Shown: positions 43,099-51,577 of the stretch, piece by piece
Layout: every line of letters starts with the position of its first letter
Position numbering within the stretch: position 1 is the first letter of the stretch
Source of the DNA: Actinomycetota bacterium
GTDB lineage: Bacteria > Actinomycetota > AC-67
Direction: 5' to 3'
DNA length: 64,000 nucleotides
Assembly (NCBI GenBank): GCA_040905475.1
Contig: JBBDRM010000117.1
Coordinates: 31,456-95,455 of the forward strand
Made by a program: the position numbers and the translations under genes
Notes under the pieces: model-generated
The model's database searches: none
What the model saw: only the letters and a program-made list of their open reading frames with translations
Told to the model about the DNA's origin: nothing

Positions 43099-43890
43099 TC
43101 AGCGTAGGTCCCACCAAAGCGTGACGATACCGCGCTCCCGCGGCGGCGGGTGCGCCTCGAGGACGCGCGCGATCTCGGCGTCGCGGTCGGCGCTCAGGCA
43201 CAGATCGACCCGCACCATCGAGACGAGCTCGTCGTGTGCCGCAGCCGAAAAGGACGGCGCGCGCGTCCACCGATCGATCGACACCGAAAGTCCAAGCTCG
43301 GAGAGGACCTCGACGGCGTCGTCGGCGGTCGGCCGAAGCGGGCGCTCGATGCGGTGGAGCTCGCGCCACAACGGACTCTCCCACGATCGGGGATGCTCGG
43401 CGGTCAGCTCGACCACGACCCTGCGCTGGGCGTGGCGGTTCAGCGCCTCGGCGAACCGGGCGAGATCGGGGACGTTGTAGAGAACGTGATGGCACACGAC
43501 GACGTCGACGGCTCCGAGGATCCGGTCCGAGACGTCGGGCCAGCGACCCTGGATCTCTTCGTGCGCGACCCCGAGCGCCGCCGCCCGCCCCGCGAACGCG
43601 TGGAGCATCTCTTCGCTCTGATCCACGCCGGTCAGCGACGAAGCCGGCGGTGCGAGTGGGAGGCTCGCGGCGCCGGCGCCGCAGCCCACATCGAGTACGG
43701 AGCCGCCGACCGGCAGCGCTTCGAGCGCCCGCCGGAGCGACGGCGTCTCGCGCACGAGCGCCTCCTCCGCGGCGCGCACGAAGTGTCCGACGGGGTAGGC
43801 CCACGGATCCTCAGGGGCTTGGGCGATGATCTCGGGCGGGATCGCCCACGAGGCCAGGGCTTCAGCCCAGGCGACGGCCGCGCGGCTCAT
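43099..43890 (-). CDS. Class I SAM-dependent methyltransferase, 263 aa
   Basis: SAM-binding motif I VLDVGCGAGAASLPL near residue 65 with acidic strand end TGVDQSEEM, motif II AVDVVVCHHVLYNV, post-motif region ELTAEHP. No further specificity marker: C- or O-methyltransferase of a small molecule is most likely. Start ATG at 43890. It lies 6 bases behind the haloalkane dehalogenase, so co-transcription is likely. Confidence 0.8.
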   Translation of the reverse strand: MSRAAVAWAEALASWAIPPEIIAQAPEDPWAYPVGHFVRAAEEALVRETPSLRRALEALPVGGSVLDVGCGAGAASLPLAPPASSLTGVDQSEEMLHAFAGRAAALGVAHEEIQGRWPDVSDRILGAVDVVVCHHVLYNVPDLARFAEALNRHAQRRVVVELTAEHPRSWESPLWRELHRIERPLRPTADDAVEVLSELGLSVSIDRWTRAPSFSAAAHDELVSMVRVDLCLSADRDAEIARVLEAHPPPRERGIVTLWWDLR

Positions 43891-43896
43891 GGCGGC

Positions 43897-44805
43897 TCAG
43901 CCGGAACGGGCGCCCGTGTCGCGCATGAAAGCCAGGACGATCTCCGCGAGCTCTTCGCCTTTGTCTTCTTGAAGGAAATGACCGGCGTTGGAGATCGTGG
44001 CGTGCGGCTGTCCCTTCGCCCCCGGGATCAGCTCTTGAAGCACACGCTCGGCGCCGCGCGTGATCGGGTCCGAGTCACCGAACGCCGTCAGGAAGGGCTT
44101 GTCCCAGGTCTGAAGGACTTCCCAGGCTTTGCGGTTCGCCGGGGCGGCGGGGTCGTCGGGCGAGCTCGGCACGAGCATGGGGAACTGACGTCCGCCTGCT
44201 TTGTAGGTGTCGTCGGGGAACGGCGCGTCGTAGGCGTCGACGACATCCTGTGAGACGTCGCTGGCGCATCCGCCCTTGACGATGAACCCGATCGGGAACT
44301 TCGGGCTCTCCTGCGAGAACTTCCGCCACGCGTGGAACGCCTCGCCGAGGTCGCGATCGCCGGTGGGAAGAAAGGTGTTGGAGGCGACCACACGATCGAA
44401 GCGATCGGGAGCTTCGGCCACGAGCCGGAGCCCGAGCAGTCCGCCCCAGTCCTGCCCGAAGAAGGTCGTGCGCCGGAGTTCGAGACCCTCGAGGAACGCA
44501 TGCAGCCAGTCCATGTGCGACTGGTACGAGTAGTCGGAGCGCTCCGTCGGCTTGTCTGAGCGGCCGAAGCCGATCAGGTCGGGCGCGATCGCGCGGAAGC
44601 CTGCTCCGGCGATCACCGGGATCATCTTGCGGTACAGGTACGACCACGACGGCTCGCCGTGCAGCATCAGGACGGGATCGGCGTCGCGTGGGCCCTCGTC
44701 CACATAATGCATCCGGAGCCCGGCACCGATCTCGATGTAGTTCGGCTCGAACGGGTAGCCGGGGAGGTTCGCGAACCGGTCGTCCGGCGTCCGAAGGATC
44801 TTCAT
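43897..44805 (-). CDS. dhmA: Haloalkane dehalogenase (alpha/beta hydrolase, HLD-I-like), 302 aa
   Basis: Would cleave carbon-halogen bonds in short haloalkanes, giving alcohol, halide and proton. The oxyanion and halide region HGEPSWSYLYRKM, strand DLIGFGRSDKP, nucleophile elbow FFGQDWGGLLG with Asp (and Trp next to it, the first halide-binding residue), FGDSDPI with the catalytic Asp, and NAGHFLQED with the catalytic His are all present. The Asp at the elbow and the HGEP motif separate it from serine esterases. An epoxide hydrolase is possible but lacks support. ATG at 44805. Followed by the methyltransferase gene. Confidence 0.88.
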   Translation of the reverse strand: MKILRTPDDRFANLPGYPFEPNYIEIGAGLRMHYVDEGPRDADPVLMLHGEPSWSYLYRKMIPVIAGAGFRAIAPDLIGFGRSDKPTERSDYSYQSHMDWLHAFLEGLELRRTTFFGQDWGGLLGLRLVAEAPDRFDRVVASNTFLPTGDRDLGEAFHAWRKFSQESPKFPIGFIVKGGCASDVSQDVVDAYDAPFPDDTYKAGGRQFPMLVPSSPDDPAAPANRKAWEVLQTWDKPFLTAFGDSDPITRGAERVLQELIPGAKGQPHATISNAGHFLQEDKGEELAEIVLAFMRDTGARSG

Positions 44806-44844
44806 GGCCGGCGATGCTAGCGCGCAGAGCCACGCGAACGGTAA

Positions 44845-44872
44845 AAGGGGCCGGCCCTCAGGCCGACCCCTT
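44845..44872 (-). terminator. Terminator after the YceI gene
   Basis: Stem AAGGGG-C-CGGCC with loop CTCA and arm GGCCG-A-CCCCTT: 11 paired bases with one mismatch, starting 13 bases after the YceI stop. On the minus strand it is followed by CCCCTTTTAC, a short T run. Confidence 0.7.
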
Positions 44873-44885
44873 GATGATCCGTTCG

Positions 44886-45464
44886 TTAGGCCTGCAGGAC
44901 CGTCGAGATCTCGAGCTGGATCTTGACGCGCTTGCCGACGAGGACCCCGCCGGTCTCGAGCGCCTGGTTCCAGGTGATACCGAACTCCTCACGGTCGATC
45001 TCGGTCTCGGCCGAGAAGACCGCCTTGGCGTTGCCGAACGGGTCGGACGCGACGCCTTCGAAGGTCACCTCGAGGTCCACGGGCTTCGTGACGTCCTTGA
45101 TCGTCAGGTCGCCGCTCATCAACAGCGAAGACCCGCCGTTCTGCTTCACCGAGGTGCTGCGGAATCGCAGCGTCGGGAAGTTCTCGACGTCGAGGAAATC
45201 CGGCGACCGGAGATGCCCGTCGCGCTGCTCGTTCGCCGTGTTGATCGTCGCGGCGTCGATGGTGGCGTTGACCGCCGACTGTCCCGGGTGGACTCCGATG
45301 GTCACGGAGCCCTGGAACCCCTCGAAGCGCCCTCGCACCTTGGCCACCATCAGGTGGCGGGCGACGAACTCGACGCTGGAGTGGGCCTGGTCGATCTCCC
45401 AGACGCCCGGCTGGGGCAGTTCGATCCCATCTAGCTCGTGTAGTGCTGCTGCCTGATTCGTCAT
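44886..45464 (-). CDS. YceI-family protein, 192 aa
   Basis: Lipocalin-like beta-barrel that binds isoprenoid-type or amphipathic ligands (known YceI/TT1927b members bind polyisoprenoid). Family pattern visible: WEIDQAHSSVEFVARHLMVAKVRGRF at the N-terminus in pieces (QAHSSVEFVARHLM), FPTLRFRST, then LTIKDVTKPVDLEV and the closing VGKRVKIQLEI. There is no signal peptide, so it acts in the cytoplasm, unlike the periplasmic E. coli form. ATG at 45464 after GGAGGG (6 bases). Divergent from marR. See the promoter and operator entries. Confidence 0.88.
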   Translation of the reverse strand: MTNQAAALHELDGIELPQPGVWEIDQAHSSVEFVARHLMVAKVRGRFEGFQGSVTIGVHPGQSAVNATIDAATINTANEQRDGHLRSPDFLDVENFPTLRFRSTSVKQNGGSSLLMSGDLTIKDVTKPVDLEVTFEGVASDPFGNAKAVFSAETEIDREEFGITWNQALETGGVLVGKRVKIQLEISTVLQA

Positions 45465-45521
45465 CGCGTTCCCTCCTTCTTCGGGCACCCGTCGCCTCCC
45501 GGCTTTCTTGCACGTTCAATC

Positions 45522-45535
45522 GTTGTTAAGGCAAC
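45522..45535. promoter_or_regulatory. Operator 1 of the YceI/MarR pair
   Basis: GTTG-N6-CAAC inverted repeat with TC before and TA after. It overlaps the start of the minus-strand -10 element at 45534-45539 and the expected transcript start of the YceI gene. It has the same arrangement as operator 2 at 45551-45564 (29 bases apart). Confidence 0.65.
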
Positions 45536-45563
45536 TATATCTCAGAAGTCGTTGCACTGTCAA
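45534..45563 (-). promoter_or_regulatory. Promoter of the YceI gene
   Basis: On the minus strand TTGACA (45558-45563) and TATAGT (45534-45539) lie 18 bases apart, nearly consensus. Operator 2 covers the -35 element and operator 1 reaches into the -10 element, as expected for repression. Confidence 0.75.
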
Positions 45564-45564
45564 C
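45551..45564. promoter_or_regulatory. Operator 2 of the YceI/MarR pair
   Basis: GTTG-N6-CAAC inverted repeat with TC before and TA after. It overlaps the -35 of the YceI promoter and the -35 of the marR promoter, so one bound dimer could block both. Confidence 0.65.
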
Positions 45565-45580
45565 TATTGAACGATAGAAT
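45552..45580 (+). promoter_or_regulatory. Promoter of marR (probably leaderless mRNA)
   Basis: TTGCAC (45552-45557), 17 bases, TAGAAT (45575-45580). The expected transcript start (7-8 bases on) is at 45587-45588, the first base of the marR ATG. No ribosome site precedes that ATG, so a leaderless message is likely. Confidence 0.7.
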
Positions 45581-45587
45581 CTTTTCC

Positions 45588-46118
45588 ATGAGCCTCAAGA
45601 CGCAAGATCGCAGCTCAGCGGATCCTGGCCTGTCGGCGTGGCTGACGCTTGTGCAGGCCAACTCGCTATTGCTCGACTTACTGGAGGCCGATCTGATGGC
45701 CTCGCAAGGCATGCCGCTCGGCTGGTTCGAGGTGCTCGTTCAGCTGACGTCCGCGCCCGACAGCCGCTTGAAGATGCAGGAGCTGGCCCACTCGGTCCTG
45801 CTGTCGAAGAGCGGGGTAACGCGACTGGTCGATCGGATGGAGGCGGCGGGCCTCGTCACCCGGGCCGCGTGTCCGACCGACCGGCGAGCCGTGTATGCGG
45901 TGGTGACCCCGGAGGGACGCGAGGCGCTCCGCGCCGCACTCCCCCGGCACCTGGACAGCCTCGCCGAACGGTTCACGAACCACCTCACGCCGGGCGAGCT
46001 GAACATGCTTCGAACGACGCTGCAGAAGGTGCTCGACGCGCACGGGTTCGTGCCGACGTGTCCCAGCGTCGAGCAGCTCGCCTCAGCGGACGAGCCGCGA
46101 GAGGCGCCGGTCGGCTAG
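45588..46118 (+). CDS. MarR-family transcriptional regulator, 176 aa
   Basis: Winged-helix regulator. [30 protein letters not shown] gives the recognition helix region in short pieces ([19 protein letters not shown]), followed by the wing [20 protein letters not shown] (DRR is the family hallmark). ATG at 45588, which seems to be the transcript start too. It is divergent from the YceI gene and very likely represses both through the paired GTTG-N6-CAAC sites. The ligand is unknown. Its last 36 bases overlap the convergent Fpg-like gene. Confidence 0.9.
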   Translation: MSLKTQDRSSADPGLSAWLTLVQANSLLLDLLEADLMASQGMPLGWFEVLVQLTSAPDSRLKMQELAHSVLLSKSGVTRLVDRMEAAGLVTRAACPTDRRAVYAVVTPEGREALRAALPRHLDSLAERFTNHLTPGELNMLRTTLQKVLDAHGFVPTCPSVEQLASADEPREAPVG

Positions 46119-46916
46119 GACCTTCCCGCCCGTCTGACAGGCCGGGCAGTACGTCACCTCGTGCGACTCGTAGCTCACGCGCCGCAGGTCCGCGCCGCAC
46201 CGTGGACAAGGGAACCCGTACTTGCCGTGAACGGTGAAGTGGTCGCCGATCTTGGTCGGCAGCCCGCCCGAGCGCTTGCGTTCCGCTTCCAGCCCTTCGG
46301 CCATGATTTCCGCGACCGCGTCGAGCACACGCTCGCGATCGTTTCCGGTCATGCTCGCAAGCGAAGCGTACGGAGACACTCGCGCGCGGTGAAGTATGTC
46401 GTCGGAATAGCCGCGGCCGATGCCGGCGACGGTGCGCTGATCTCGAAGGATCGTATGGAGGCGTCGCTTGTCGTCCCCGGTACGCACCAGCGTCGCGAAC
46501 GCTTCCGAGTCCGGCTCCGGTCCGAGCTTCTGCAGCGGCCCGTCGTCCCCGGGGGCCAGGACCCACCAGCCGGCCTTGCGCTCGGTGCCGAACTCCTTCA
46601 CGAGCACAGAAGGCCGATCGGCGAACCGGAACCGCACGACAGAACCCCTCGGTTTCGTTTGCTTCGGCGGGTCCTCGACGTCGATGCGGCCGCCCTGGGA
46701 GAGGTGGACGAGCATCCTTGGTCCGCCGAACTCGAGGACGAGGTACTTGCCGCGGCGACCGACCAACTCGAGCCGCACACCTTCGAGCGACTCGGGGCCG
46801 GGGGTGACCGTTTTCAGCGCGGAGAACTGCAACGGCACCGCTCCGGCGAACTCCGAGCCGCCGACGGCGTCGGTGAGACGCTCGGCGAGTGCCTGCACCT
46901 CTGGGAGTTCGGGCAT
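46083..46916 (-). CDS. Fpg/Nei-family DNA glycosylase (formamidopyrimidine-type), 277 aa
   Basis: Base-excision repair enzyme. PELPEV at the N-terminus supplies the catalytic Pro and Glu. [11 protein letters not shown] has the conserved Lys. [20 protein letters not shown] is the helix-two-turn-helix. The C-terminal zinc finger has CPRC and CPAC pairs. The loop that normally reads HLGMTG is HLSQGG here, so base specificity may differ from classic MutM. ATG at 46916. It converges with and overlaps the MarR end by 36 bases, and is divergent from the Mug-like gene, 24 bases away. Confidence 0.88.
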   Translation of the reverse strand: MPELPEVQALAERLTDAVGGSEFAGAVPLQFSALKTVTPGPESLEGVRLELVGRRGKYLVLEFGGPRMLVHLSQGGRIDVEDPPKQTKPRGSVVRFRFADRPSVLVKEFGTERKAGWWVLAPGDDGPLQKLGPEPDSEAFATLVRTGDDKRRLHTILRDQRTVAGIGRGYSDDILHRARVSPYASLASMTGNDRERVLDAVAEIMAEGLEAERKRSGGLPTKIGDHFTVHGKYGFPCPRCGADLRRVSYESHEVTYCPACQTGGKVLADRRLSRLVR

Positions 46917-46940
46917 CGGTCCACTGTATCGTTCGCCGAC

Positions 46941-47507
46941 GTGAGCGAACGGCCGACCTCCGCACAGATCGCAGCCGCGCGCGGCCGCACGATCCGAGAC
47001 GTCGTCGGGCCGGGCATGCGCGTGCTGCTCGTCGGGATCAACCCGTCCCTGTACTCGGCCGCCGCCGGCCATCATTTCGCCCGGCCGGGGAACCGCTTCT
47101 GGAAGGCGCTCGACGCGTCTGGCTTCACCGAGCGGCTGCTCTCGCCGGACGAGGACGCCACGCTGGCGGAGCGCGGCTTGGGCCTCACCAACCTGGTCGC
47201 ACGCGCGACCGCGTCGGCCGCAGAGCTGAACGCCGACGAGTTGCGGCGAGGTGCGCGCCGGCTGGAGCGGCTCGTTCGTAAGCACGAGCCCGCCTTCGTC
47301 GCGTTCCTCGGGATCGGTGCGTACCGGACCGCGTTCGGCCGGCCCGGCGCGAGCGTCGGCCCGCAGCCGGACCGGATCGGAACCGCCGGGGTATGGCTAC
47401 TGCCGAACCCGAGCGGGTTGAACGCGCACCATCAGCTCCCCGAGCTCACCGCGGCATTCCGTCGCTTGTGCCTCGCCGCGCGCGTGCCGAGCATCACCTC
47501 GCGGTGA
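46941..47507 (+). CDS. mug: G/U (T) mismatch-specific DNA glycosylase, Mug-like, 188 aa
   Basis: Uracil-DNA-glycosylase superfamily, MUG/TDG type. [30 protein letters not shown] is the water-activating GINPS motif and the substrate Asn region in short pieces ([15 protein letters not shown]), and [11 protein letters not shown] the minor-groove motif with Asn/His. Removes U or T from G:U or G:T pairs. GTG at 46941, in frame, 24 bases from the Fpg-like start, so divergent from that repair gene. Confidence 0.88.
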   Translation: MSERPTSAQIAAARGRTIRDVVGPGMRVLLVGINPSLYSAAAGHHFARPGNRFWKALDASGFTERLLSPDEDATLAERGLGLTNLVARATASAAELNADELRRGARRLERLVRKHEPAFVAFLGIGAYRTAFGRPGASVGPQPDRIGTAGVWLLPNPSGLNAHHQLPELTAAFRRLCLAARVPSITSR

Positions 47508-47552
47508 CGTCGCCAGTAGTGTCTTTGGCGCGCCTACGACCACCAGGGTCGT

Positions 47553-48341
47553 TCAGCAGCAGCCGCGTTTCGCCTGAACGAGCACACGGCCGGCGAGCGC
47601 GCCGGGAGCGTCGGCCGGCTTCGACGCCTTGATGATCGTGGAGTGGATCCCGTCGGCGACCACATGCGTCGAGGTGACGCTCACGTCGGAGAACCCCGCA
47701 CGCTCGAGCGACGCTTCGACCTCGGAGAACGACAGCGCACCCGCGATGCATCCCGCGTAGCTGCCGCGCTCCGCGCGCTCCTCGGCGCTCAGCCGGTCCT
47801 CGGCCACGATGTCGGTGACGCCGACGCGACCGCCGGGCCGGAGCACGCGGAAGATCTCCGCGAACACGCGGTCCTTGTCCGGCGAGAGATTGATGACGCA
47901 GTTCGAGATGACGACGTCCACGGTATTCGCGGGCAGCGGCACGTCCTCGATGTAGCCCTTGAGGAACTCGACGTTGCGCGCACCGGCCTTGTCGCGGTTG
48001 GCGACGGCGAGCGCGAGCATCTCCTCGGTCATGTCGAGCCCGTACACCTTGCCTTCGTGTCCGACCCGTCCGGCGGAGAGCAGCACGTCGATCCCGCCGC
48101 CAGAGCCGAGATCGAGCACGACCTCGCCGGGCTTCAGCTCCGCCACGGCGATCGGGTTCCCGCAGCCGAGGCTGGCAAGGACGGCCTCGTCGGGGAGGGC
48201 GTCGCGATCCGACTTCTCGTACAGCCCAGAGCCGAAGTTCCCGGACGCGCCGCAACCGTCACCGCAGCCGCATCCCTCGTTCGCGACGCCGAGCGCCGCC
48301 TTCGCGTAGTGATCGCGAACCGTTTCGCGCACATCACTCAT
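47553..48341 (-). CDS. arsM: Arsenite S-adenosylmethionine methyltransferase ArsM, 262 aa
   Basis: Methylates arsenite to less harmful, volatile methylarsenicals. [18 protein letters not shown] is the SAM motif, [12 protein letters not shown] the next. The cysteines needed for As(III) binding are present: the N-terminal cluster [20 protein letters not shown], and [10 protein letters not shown]. The C-terminus ends in CC. ATG at 48341 overlaps the ArsR stop by ATGA, so the two form one transcription unit controlled by the palindromes at 48750-48780. Confidence 0.92.
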   Translation of the reverse strand: MSDVRETVRDHYAKAALGVANEGCGCGDGCGASGNFGSGLYEKSDRDALPDEAVLASLGCGNPIAVAELKPGEVVLDLGSGGGIDVLLSAGRVGHEGKVYGLDMTEEMLALAVANRDKAGARNVEFLKGYIEDVPLPANTVDVVISNCVINLSPDKDRVFAEIFRVLRPGGRVGVTDIVAEDRLSAEERAERGSYAGCIAGALSFSEVEASLERAGFSDVSVTSTHVVADGIHSTIIKASKPADAPGALAGRVLVQAKRGCC

Positions 48342-48724
48342 TTCGCTCCCTCCGTCGAAAACACGCCGGACAGCTGTTGCATCGCTCTGTGGTTGAGCGA
48401 GTAGTACGCCCAGACCCCGCGCTGCTCACGGTCGAGCAGGCCGGCTTGCACGAGCTTCTTCAGATGGAAGCTCACCGTCGGCTGGGACAAGCCGAACGCG
48501 CCGGTGATGTCGCAGACGCAGACCGGATCCGGGTTCGTGGCCAGCAGATTCACGATCCGAACGCGGTGCGGGTCGGACAACGCCTTGAACAGTGTGGCCG
48601 AGACCGCGGCCTCCTCTTCCCGCAAGGGACCTCCCGCGATCGCCGGACAGCACTCCGCCGGGCGCATGGCTTCCTGCACCACTCGCAGCTTCCGCTTCGG
48701 GCGATCCCGCGTCACCGCCGCCAT
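48338..48724 (-). CDS. arsR: ArsR-family metalloregulator, 128 aa
   Basis: Winged-helix repressor: LFKALSDPHRVRIVNLL is the family opening, LSQPTVSFHLKKLVQAGLL the recognition helix. Candidate metal ligands are the Cys pair in AECCPAI, and VCVCDI directly before the helix-turn-helix, the classic CVC-type site for As(III)/Sb(III). I chose ATG at 48724, preceded by GGAGGG at 6 bases. Controls the arsR-arsM unit from the palindromes at the promoter. Confidence 0.92.
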   Translation of the reverse strand: MAAVTRDRPKRKLRVVQEAMRPAECCPAIAGGPLREEEAAVSATLFKALSDPHRVRIVNLLATNPDPVCVCDITGAFGLSQPTVSFHLKKLVQAGLLDREQRGVWAYYSLNHRAMQQLSGVFSTEGAK

Positions 48725-48749
48725 GCCGATCCCTCCATAGATAGATGAA

Positions 48750-48780
48750 CATCGATGGATGATAAAGGAGCCATCGATGG
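48750..48780. promoter_or_regulatory. Twin ArsR operators
   Basis: CATCGATG occurs at 48750-48757 and CCATCGATGG at 48771-48780. Their starts are 22 bases (two helical turns) apart. The second lies inside the -35/-10 spacer, the first around the transcript start, so bound ArsR would cover the promoter. Confidence 0.65.
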
Positions 48781-48787
48781 TCGTCAA
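48759..48787 (-). promoter_or_regulatory. Promoter of arsR-arsM
   Basis: TTGACG (48782-48787), 17 bases, TATCAT (48759-48764) on the minus strand. The expected start is near 48752, about 28 bases before the arsR ATG. Confidence 0.75.
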
Positions 48788-48836
48788 TATCTCGAACGGC
48801 GGAGCCGCGCGAAGCCCGTGGCCGAAGGCTTGGTCG

Positions 48837-49736
48837 CTAGGCGACGTCGCGTCGCTTGAAGATCTGCGTCGCGAGCGCTGCGATCAACACGGCGTAGATA
48901 GCCAACAACACACCGCCGCCGAGCATCGAGCGAACGGCTCCCTCCTCACCGGGGGCGACGAAGGAGGCGGCGTTGTTCCCGATCAGCCATGGCTCCCACT
49001 CCGGCCTGAGACCGCGGATCATGTTCTCGACAACGGCCAGCCACGCGAACGAGATCCCGAGCGCCAAGGCAGTGTTGCGCACCATGGTTGCGATCGCGCC
49101 GCCGAGCACGGCTCCCATCGCCCCGAGCGCGGCTCCACGCAGCCCGACCCCGATGACTCCGGCGAGCCACGGGGCGGTGGTACCCGATGTCGTGCCACGG
49201 AACGCTGCTGCAGGGATCAGCGCGAAACTGAGGAGCGCCTCGATCGTGAGGACGCCGATGAACACCACGACGGCCGCGGCCGCCAGCTTGGCAACTGCGA
49301 CGCGCACGCGGCGCGACTCCCAGGTGAGCAGCGTCGCGATCGTGCGATGGTGCCACTCCGCGCCGAAACTCGACGCACCGAGGCCGAGCCCGAGCATCAC
49401 CAGCGCGGCACTCGCGCCTCCGAGGACGTCCCGCAGCGACGTGAGGTGGAATCGCGGGTCCGCGGTGATCTGCGTGAGGTCGGGCGCCGCGCACGCCTTC
49501 GCCGGGTCGAAGCCCGCAGGCAGTTCTTCGTGCCCGAACTCGCCGCGCAGGCAGGCTTGATAGTCGCTCGTCGCGGCGATACGCGCTCGCTCGGTCGCCG
49601 CCGCCAGATCGCGGTTGGAGAACACGAAGGTAAGGACGCCGGCGGTGGTCACGACCAACAGGAGGAAGGTGCCGAAGAAGCGCACCGAGCGTCGGGACAG
49701 GAACCGCGCTACTTCGACCCCGAAGAGGCGCTTCAT
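48837..49736 (-). CDS. ABC-2 type transporter permease, 299 aa
   Basis: Membrane partner of the ATPase at 49733-50674. About six hydrophobic segments, with a large extracytoplasmic loop between the first two (residues about 40-105, containing two Cys). SFGAEWHHRTIATLLTWESRRVRV is the amphipathic cytoplasmic helix region in pieces (FGAEWHHRTIATLLTWES), typical of the ABC-2 family that includes bacitracin and drug exporters. ATG at 49736 overlaps the ATPase stop (ATGA). The substrate is not predictable. It ends before the arsR promoter region. Confidence 0.82.
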   Translation of the reverse strand: MKRLFGVEVARFLSRRSVRFFGTFLLLVVTTAGVLTFVFSNRDLAAATERARIAATSDYQACLRGEFGHEELPAGFDPAKACAAPDLTQITADPRFHLTSLRDVLGGASAALVMLGLGLGASSFGAEWHHRTIATLLTWESRRVRVAVAKLAAAAVVVFIGVLTIEALLSFALIPAAAFRGTTSGTTAPWLAGVIGVGLRGAALGAMGAVLGGAIATMVRNTALALGISFAWLAVVENMIRGLRPEWEPWLIGNNAASFVAPGEEGAVRSMLGGGVLLAIYAVLIAALATQIFKRRDVA

Positions 49737-50674
49737 GCCGGCACCTCCTCGGCGACCGGCGCTTCCGGCTCGCGGGTCAGTTCGAGGAACACCGTCTCCA
49801 GGTCGGCCTCGTCGGGTCGCAGCTCCGAGAGATAGAGGCCCGCATCGGCGAGTATCCGCGTCACGCGTGGCCCTTGGTCCGCATCGAGCGCAACCCGGAT
49901 CTCATCGCCGCGCACCGCGGCGGAGATCCCGGCAGCGCACAGAACATCCGCCCCCTTCTCGAGGTTCGCGAGGCGGACGACGAGCCGCGCGCCGCGTCCG
50001 GCCGTGAGGACCTCGCGCACGGGCCCGGCGGCGACGGCACGCCCTCGAGTCAGGATCGCGACTCGGTCGCAGGTGTTCTGAACCTCGGCGAGCTGATGGC
50101 TCGAGACGAACACGGTCCGGCCTTCGCGGCCGAGCGTGCGCAGCAATTCACGCACCTCGACGATGCCGGCCGGGTCGAGCCCGTTCGCCGGCTCATCGAG
50201 CATGACCAGCGCCGGGTCCTTGAGCAGCGCCGCCGCTATCCCGAGACGTTGACGCATGCCGAGGGAATAGGCATCGACGAGATCATCCGCCCGATCGCCG
50301 AGGCCGACTCGTTCCAGAACCGCGTCCACGGCGCGCGGGCCGATCCCATCCAGCCGGGCCAGCAGGATCAGATTCCTTCGACCCGTGAAGGTCGGGAAGA
50401 GTGCGGGCGCCTCCACGATGGAACCGATCCGGCCGATCACGCGGTGAAGCTGGCCGTCCGCGTTGACTCCCATGACGCGACAGCGGCCGGCCGTCGGCCG
50501 GACCAGCCCGAGCAGGCATCGGATCGTCGTCGTCTTGCCTGAGCCGTTGGGACCGAGGAACCCGTAGACGCCTCCCTCGGGCACGGACAGATCGAGTCCG
50601 GCGACCGCGACCGTGCGGCCGCGGCGGCCGCGATACTCCTTCCGCAGTCCTTCGATCTCGATGATCGCGCCCAT
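49733..50674 (-). CDS. ABC transporter ATP-binding protein, 313 aa
   Basis: Walker A GFLGPNGSGKTTTIR, signature YSLGMRQRLGIA, Walker B LVMLDEPANGLDP, H-loop FVSSHQL. The LGPNGSGKTT / NGLDP form and length are those of the DRA/CcmA class that serve ABC-2 permeases for drugs, lantibiotics or antibiotics (multidrug or bacitracin-type). The C-terminal 80 residues form the usual DUF4162-like tail. ATG at 50674. Coupled to the permease by an ATGA overlap. Confidence 0.9.
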   Translation of the reverse strand: MGAIIEIEGLRKEYRGRRGRTVAVAGLDLSVPEGGVYGFLGPNGSGKTTTIRCLLGLVRPTAGRCRVMGVNADGQLHRVIGRIGSIVEAPALFPTFTGRRNLILLARLDGIGPRAVDAVLERVGLGDRADDLVDAYSLGMRQRLGIAAALLKDPALVMLDEPANGLDPAGIVEVRELLRTLGREGRTVFVSSHQLAEVQNTCDRVAILTRGRAVAAGPVREVLTAGRGARLVVRLANLEKGADVLCAAGISAAVRGDEIRVALDADQGPRVTRILADAGLYLSELRPDEADLETVFLELTREPEAPVAEEVPA

Positions 50675-50691
50675 CGCCTGCTCCTCGGGTG

Positions 50692-50718
50692 CGGAGGGGG
50701 CGTCGGCCGCCCCCTCCG
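50692..50718 (-). terminator. Strong hairpin after sodC
   Basis: A perfect 11-bp stem, CGGAGGGGGCG with CGCCCCCTCCG, and a 5-base loop, directly behind the sodC stop. No T run follows on the minus strand, so it may be a stabilising or imperfect terminator. Confidence 0.55.
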
Positions 50719-50733
50719 TTGGCTCGGATGTTG

Positions 50734-51360
50734 CTAGCTCGCCACGACCACGCCGCAGGCGTAGCGCGGTCCGGCGTTACCGGTGTTCGCGGTCAGTCCG
50801 GTCGCCGTCGCGTTGGTGGTGCCGGACGAGTTCGCCGTGTACTGCGTCGCACCGGGGCCGACCGGGATGTTGCCGAAGTTGTCGGCGTCCCGATGCACGA
50901 TCACGGCACGGCCGATGATGTCGGCCACGTCGTAGTGGTCGGTCTTGAACCGCGTCCACGCCGACCCGTCTTGATTTATTTGTAGAACGGGCATGTCGCC
51001 CCCGTGAGAGCCATGCGTCATCCCGGCCGGGTTGTAGTGACCGCCGGCCGTGAAGAACGGAACGGGGTTGCCCGTTGCAGGATCGACCGCCGCGGGGTCG
51101 CAGATCCCGGTGCTGTGGACGTGGAACCCTTTGAACCCCGGCACCAAGGCGGCCGGGAATGCCAGATCGTCGGCCTTAACCAGAACCCTGTTCCTTTGCT
51201 GGATGAACTTCACGACGCCGATCTCCGCACCGGCTGCGTTGCGAAGCACGGCCTTCGCGGTTGAGTCGTCCGCGCTTACTTGCGTGGTCAGCAGACCCGC
51301 CGCCACCGTAGCCACCGCGAGCGCCGCGACGGCCAGCATCCGGAATCTCTTCGAGCGCAT
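50734..51360 (-). CDS. sodC: Secreted Cu/Zn superoxide dismutase, 208 aa
   Basis: Converts superoxide outside the cytoplasm. A signal peptide precedes the mature region (MLAVAALAVATVAAGLLTTQ, cut after VSA). Metal ligands are complete: His-x-His in FKGFHVHSTG, the bridging and zinc histidines in GGHYNPAGMTHGSHGGDMP with the Asp, and AVIVHRDADNF for the last copper His. The active-site Arg is in GPRYACGVV, with Cys partners for the disulfide (ICD, ACG). ATG at 51360 with AGGAGGGG 4-5 bases upstream. Its divergent neighbour is a sensor kinase and the gap (51361-51577) holds nothing that I can call a promoter. Confidence 0.92.
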   Translation of the reverse strand: MRSKRFRMLAVAALAVATVAAGLLTTQVSADDSTAKAVLRNAAGAEIGVVKFIQQRNRVLVKADDLAFPAALVPGFKGFHVHSTGICDPAAVDPATGNPVPFFTAGGHYNPAGMTHGSHGGDMPVLQINQDGSAWTRFKTDHYDVADIIGRAVIVHRDADNFGNIPVGPGATQYTANSSGTTNATATGLTANTGNAGPRYACGVVVAS

Positions 51361-51577
51361 GGCCCCTCCTCTCGCCTGTTCGGGGCCCATCGCCCGAACT
51401 CGACGCAGCCAACGCTAGAGCCCGGACGGCCGGGCCGGAACCCGGCCCTCACCACACCCGGCAGTCGTTAATCACCGGTCTCAGCGGTGCCTCCCCCTTC
51501 CGGTGCGTCGGATTCCCGCCGCGCCCCTGTCGGGCGCCACGCTTCCCGCCTTCTTCCAAGGCACGCATAATCACGAC

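Noticed and set aside
51361..51577. Promoters for sodC and the kinase in the 217-base divergent gap
   Set aside because: GC-rich throughout with no hexamer pair that I would call; promoters must exist but are not visible by eye.
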